Of a stretch of DNA of 64,000 nt, positions 62,908 through 64,000 are shown piece by piece. The stretch is from Eublepharis macularius (taxonomy: Eukaryota > Chordata > Lepidosauria > Squamata > Eublepharidae). Location: NCBI RefSeq assembly GCF_028583425.1, contig NC_072805.1, forward strand, positions 15,882,001-15,946,000, written 5' to 3'. The notes under the pieces were generated by a model. It did no database searches. It worked only from the letters and a program-made list of their open reading frames with translations, and was not told the DNA's origin. A program made the translations under genes and the position numbers. Positions within the stretch are counted from its first letter, which is position 1, and every line of letters begins with the position of its first letter.

Positions 62908-64000
62908 TATGTCCCTGATAGCAGCTCACTCCACCAAAGACCGCACCCTCATCCGTATGCTCGACTGGGTGTGGATGGGGTGGCCAGAGGGCCATTTGGC
63001 CAAAGAGTTCCAGCCGTACTCCACCAAGCAACATGAACTCTCTGTACACAAGGGCTGCCTGCTGTGGGGGAACCGAGTCATCATCCCTCCTAAGCTGTGA
63101 CAACAAGTGCTCAAGGCACTACACAGTGGACATCTGGGCATCGTGCGCATGAAGGCACTTGCCCGCAGTTATGTCTGGTGGCCGGGCATGGACGAGGCTA
63201 TCAAGGAATGGGTCCGCGCCTGCAAGCCATGCCAAGAGACTTGCCCAGCCCCAGCACAAGCTCCAGTACACCCATGGAAGTCAGCAAGGGCACCATGGTC
63301 CAGACTCCACTTAGATTTTGCCAGACTGTTCCAGGTTTTTTCCCCCTGTTTTCTTTTCCCTTTCCCTTTTAATTATATAGATATATGTATTGTTAGTGTG
63401 TCATGTTTAGAATTGTGTGTTTTTTTCTTATTCTCAATGTTTATTTTTTATTATGTTATGGTGTATGGTTTATAGTTTAAATAAAGAAAAATTTTAAAGG
63501 ATTTTGGTGGACCATTCCAGGGACAAATGTTCCACATTATTGTGGACTCGTACTCAAAGTAGCTAGAGGTTGTTCCTGTCTCCACCATGACCGCTGCTGT
63601 AGTTATTTGAGCCCTCTGTCGGCTGTTGTGACACACAGGTTGCCTGACACTCTGGTGTCTGACAACGGGGTGCAGTTCACAGTGGCAGAATTCCGGCAGT
63701 TCCTGGCTGACAATGGCATCAGACAAGTCACATCAGCCCCGTTCCACTCATCCACCAATGGGCAAGAGGAACAGATGGTAAGACCAACCAAGGACAGCCT
63801 CCGGAGAATCAGTCAAGGCAAATGGCAGACGCAATTGGCTGCTTTCCTGCTACAGCAGCATGTCACACCCAGCTCTGCCACAGGCCACAGCCCAGCCGAG
63901 CTTCTCATGAACAGAAGGCTCACAATCATGCTGGACAGGCTGCACTCCGACCTATCCCCCGAGAAGCAACCCTTGCCAGACGGAGAGGTGAGGACCTTCC
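62908..64000 (+). pseudogene. pol: Ty3/gypsy integrase fragment, interrupted and truncated by the window
   Basis: Reading across frames, I see GCLLWGNRVIIPPKL, then ALHSGHLGIVRMKALARSYV, WWPGMDEAI and CKPCQETCP (the HHCC zinc-binding region), then PWSRLHLDFA (core Asp), and after an insertion VSDNGVQFTVAEFRQFLADN, a core strand. A stretch with HSSTNGQEE follows. It is a different gypsy lineage from the element at 8744-15427. Stops and frameshifts break it, and it is cut by the window end. Confidence 0.8.
63335..63498 (+). mobile_element. Short retroposed tail inserted in the integrase fragment
   Basis: An AT-rich insert ends in AATAAAGAAAAATTTTAAAG. The flanks GATTTTGCCAGACTGTTCCA and GATTTTGGTGGACCATTCCA are an imperfect direct repeat. 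It looks like a severely 5'-truncated LINE 3' end. Confidence 0.5.

Overview
The window looks like lizard or snake (squamate) nuclear DNA. It has a vertebrate 13-exon gene with GT-AG introns and almost no other unique coding sequence. The interspersed repeats are typical of squamates: BovB/RTE LINEs, several L1 copies, tRNA-headed SINEs, hAT-type elements with 8-bp target duplications, Penelope-like fragments and a chromodomain Ty3/gypsy element. All repeat boundaries and family names were read by eye, without a repeat library.

The central gene is a carboxylesterase 2-like (CES2) gene on the minus strand. Thirteen coding exons run from 60758 (start codon) down to 19256 (stop codon). They join in phase into an uninterrupted 558-residue reading frame with a signal peptide, a CES2-type HGGA oxyanion motif, a GESAG serine elbow, a catalytic Glu and a catalytic His. 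A second, nearly identical exon 1 lies at 1687-1777, also minus, so a second CES2-like gene starts there and continues beyond the left edge. The sequence around both first exons is duplicated (712-2757 and 59093-61881). The array is therefore a head-to-tail tandem duplication with a period of about 58.4 kb. The right copy has gained a solo LTR and a small inverted-repeat element that the left copy lacks.

Layout from left to right. 1-340 is a tandem repeat. 712-2757 is the first exon and 5' flank of the downstream paralogue. 2.8-8.7 kb is intergenic repeat, including a 1.6-kb hAT element with a nested insert and a BovB fragment. 8744-15427 is a complete but decayed chromodomain Ty3/gypsy (Sushi-ichi-like) element on the minus strand with two LTRs, a CACTA target duplication and a well-formed -1 frameshift signal between gag and pol. 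15.4-19.2 kb is intergenic. 19.2-60.8 kb is the CES2-like gene. Its introns hold a minisatellite (21.0-21.6 kb), a LINE endonuclease fragment fused to an L1 (30.2-36.5 kb), a three-level nest of DNA transposons (38.7-42.1 kb), an L1 inserted 24 bp upstream of exon 4, and a full-length 6.3-kb L1 with target duplications (51.5-57.8 kb). 61.9-64 kb holds a partial LTR, a Penelope-like reverse transcriptase fragment and a broken gypsy integrase.

The genes do not form an operon or a pathway. The only host function visible is the esterase pair. The rest is a record of transposition, in which target duplications, empty sites in the paralogous copy and nesting give relative ages. The observations I rate highest are the gag-pol frameshift signal, the dated tandem CES2 duplication, the L1 next to a splice acceptor, and the triple-nested DNA transposons.
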